Source: Synergistaceae bacterium (GTDB lineage Bacteria > Synergistota > Synergistia > Synergistales > Synergistaceae). Taken from it: 32,299 nucleotides of DNA. This document shows positions 31,998 through 32,299 of this stretch, one piece after another (position 1 is the first letter of the stretch; each line of letters opens with the position of its first letter). The stretch covers positions 1-32,299 of the forward strand of contig JAIRKI010000094.1 of the NCBI GenBank assembly GCA_031260185.1, in the 5' to 3' direction. A program made the translations under genes and the position numbers. Below the pieces are notes generated by a model. That model did no database searches and had not been told where the DNA came from. It worked only from the letters and a program-made list of their open reading frames with translations.

Positions 31998-32299
31998 TCA
32001 TTTCATTAAATTTATTATCGCTATCCCAATTAAGACAAAGACGCTTCCGGCGATGCCGCCGGGCGAAGTCTTTTCATGCAGTAAAAAGATCGCCCCAAGG
32101 AAAACGCAGATACACATTAAACCGCTTAAAACCGGTACGATATATGTAATTTTATATTTTGTAAGTATAATCATAAAAACCAGAAAGCTGACGATATAGG
32201 CGATAAACCCGATTACGGTCAAATAGTTAATTTCAAGCCGTAATATTCCGTTTTGGAAGGATATCGCCGTTTTTATCCTGTTATTGCCGAGTTTATAAA
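31998..32299 (-). CDS. Small SMR/EamA-like membrane protein (5' partial)
   Basis: The minus-strand frame is open from the right edge to the stop at 31998-32000, so the true start is outside the window; an internal TTG at 32222 is not needed. About 99 residues are visible with three hydrophobic helices: LTVIGFIAYIVSFLVFMIIL, then YIVPVLSGLMCICVFLGAIF and a third at IAGSVFVLIGIAIINLM, with the conserved HEK between the last two. This is the pattern of small drug/metabolite-transporter-like proteins often found in O-antigen and capsule clusters, where related proteins (ArnE/F type) flip lipid-linked sugars. Base composition is clearly lower in GC than the left part of the window. It points leftward to the GT4 fragment, 103 nt downstream. 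Confidence 0.7.
   Translation of the reverse strand, partial: YKLGNNRIKTAISFQNGILRLEINYLTVIGFIAYIVSFLVFMIILTKYKITYIVPVLSGLMCICVFLGAIFLLHEKTSPGGIAGSVFVLIGIAIINLMK

Noticed and set aside
1-32299. tRNA, rRNA and CRISPR arrays
   Set aside because: I looked for T-loop patterns, rRNA-like blocks and regularly spaced repeats and saw none; the three repeat copies are too irregularly spaced and too few to be CRISPR.

Overview
The window reads as a chromosomal piece of a GC-rich bacterium, most likely a member of the Synergistota. The main clue is a gene remnant at 14514-14774 (minus) that ends in a Cys-Asp-Ala-Gly-Phe-Gly motif, a hydrophobic stretch and a basic tail. This matches the Synergist-CTERM sorting signal as I know it. 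The abundance of TTG starts and the tightly overlapping genes fit such a genome, but the phylum call is an inference.

Layout. (1) 3-8006 (+) is the conserved translation operon rimP-nusA-ylxR-ylxQ-infB-ylxP-rbfA-nrnA-truB-ribF, with almost every pair overlapping or nearly touching. (2) 8094-14270 (-) is glutamate synthase, gltB then gltD. (3) 14271-14934 is a mostly non-coding stretch with the gltB promoter, a hairpin and the Synergist-CTERM remnant. (4) 14935-21181 (+) runs ilvD, an AI-2E-family membrane protein, acpS, nnr, a small membrane protein, tsaE and tsaB. (5) 21302-23995 (-) is an operon of carbamate kinase, a DUF3343 Se/S-carrier-like protein, selenophosphate synthetase and a TusA/YedF-like protein, behind a near-consensus promoter. 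(6) 24327-31505 (+) is polyphosphate kinase followed by a surface-glycan cassette: GT2 glycosyltransferase, GT39-type membrane glycosyltransferase, ATP-grasp protein, polysaccharide deacetylase and methyltransferase. (7) 31506-32299 is a rearranged, more AT-rich end. A fragment of a second GT2 gene meets, at a breakpoint near 31715, a fragment of a WbuB-type GT4 gene on the other strand. A small SMR-like membrane protein gene follows and runs off the window.

Four things stand out beyond the genes. First, a dispersed structured repeat is present three times (about 6825, 7969 and 20350), always just after a plus-strand gene. It carries a hairpin whose stem covaries between copies while the CCAG loop stays constant, and two copies supply the C-terminal codons of TruB and RibF. 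Second, a 15-G tract directly at the start codon of the GT2 gene would make it a phase-variable locus if it slips. Third, the truncated GT2 copy lies about 5 kb downstream in direct orientation, so the two copies bracket the glycan cassette. Fourth, the selenium operon ends in a short YedF-like protein with an unclear start codon. I found no tRNA, rRNA, CRISPR array, transposase or complete phage gene.
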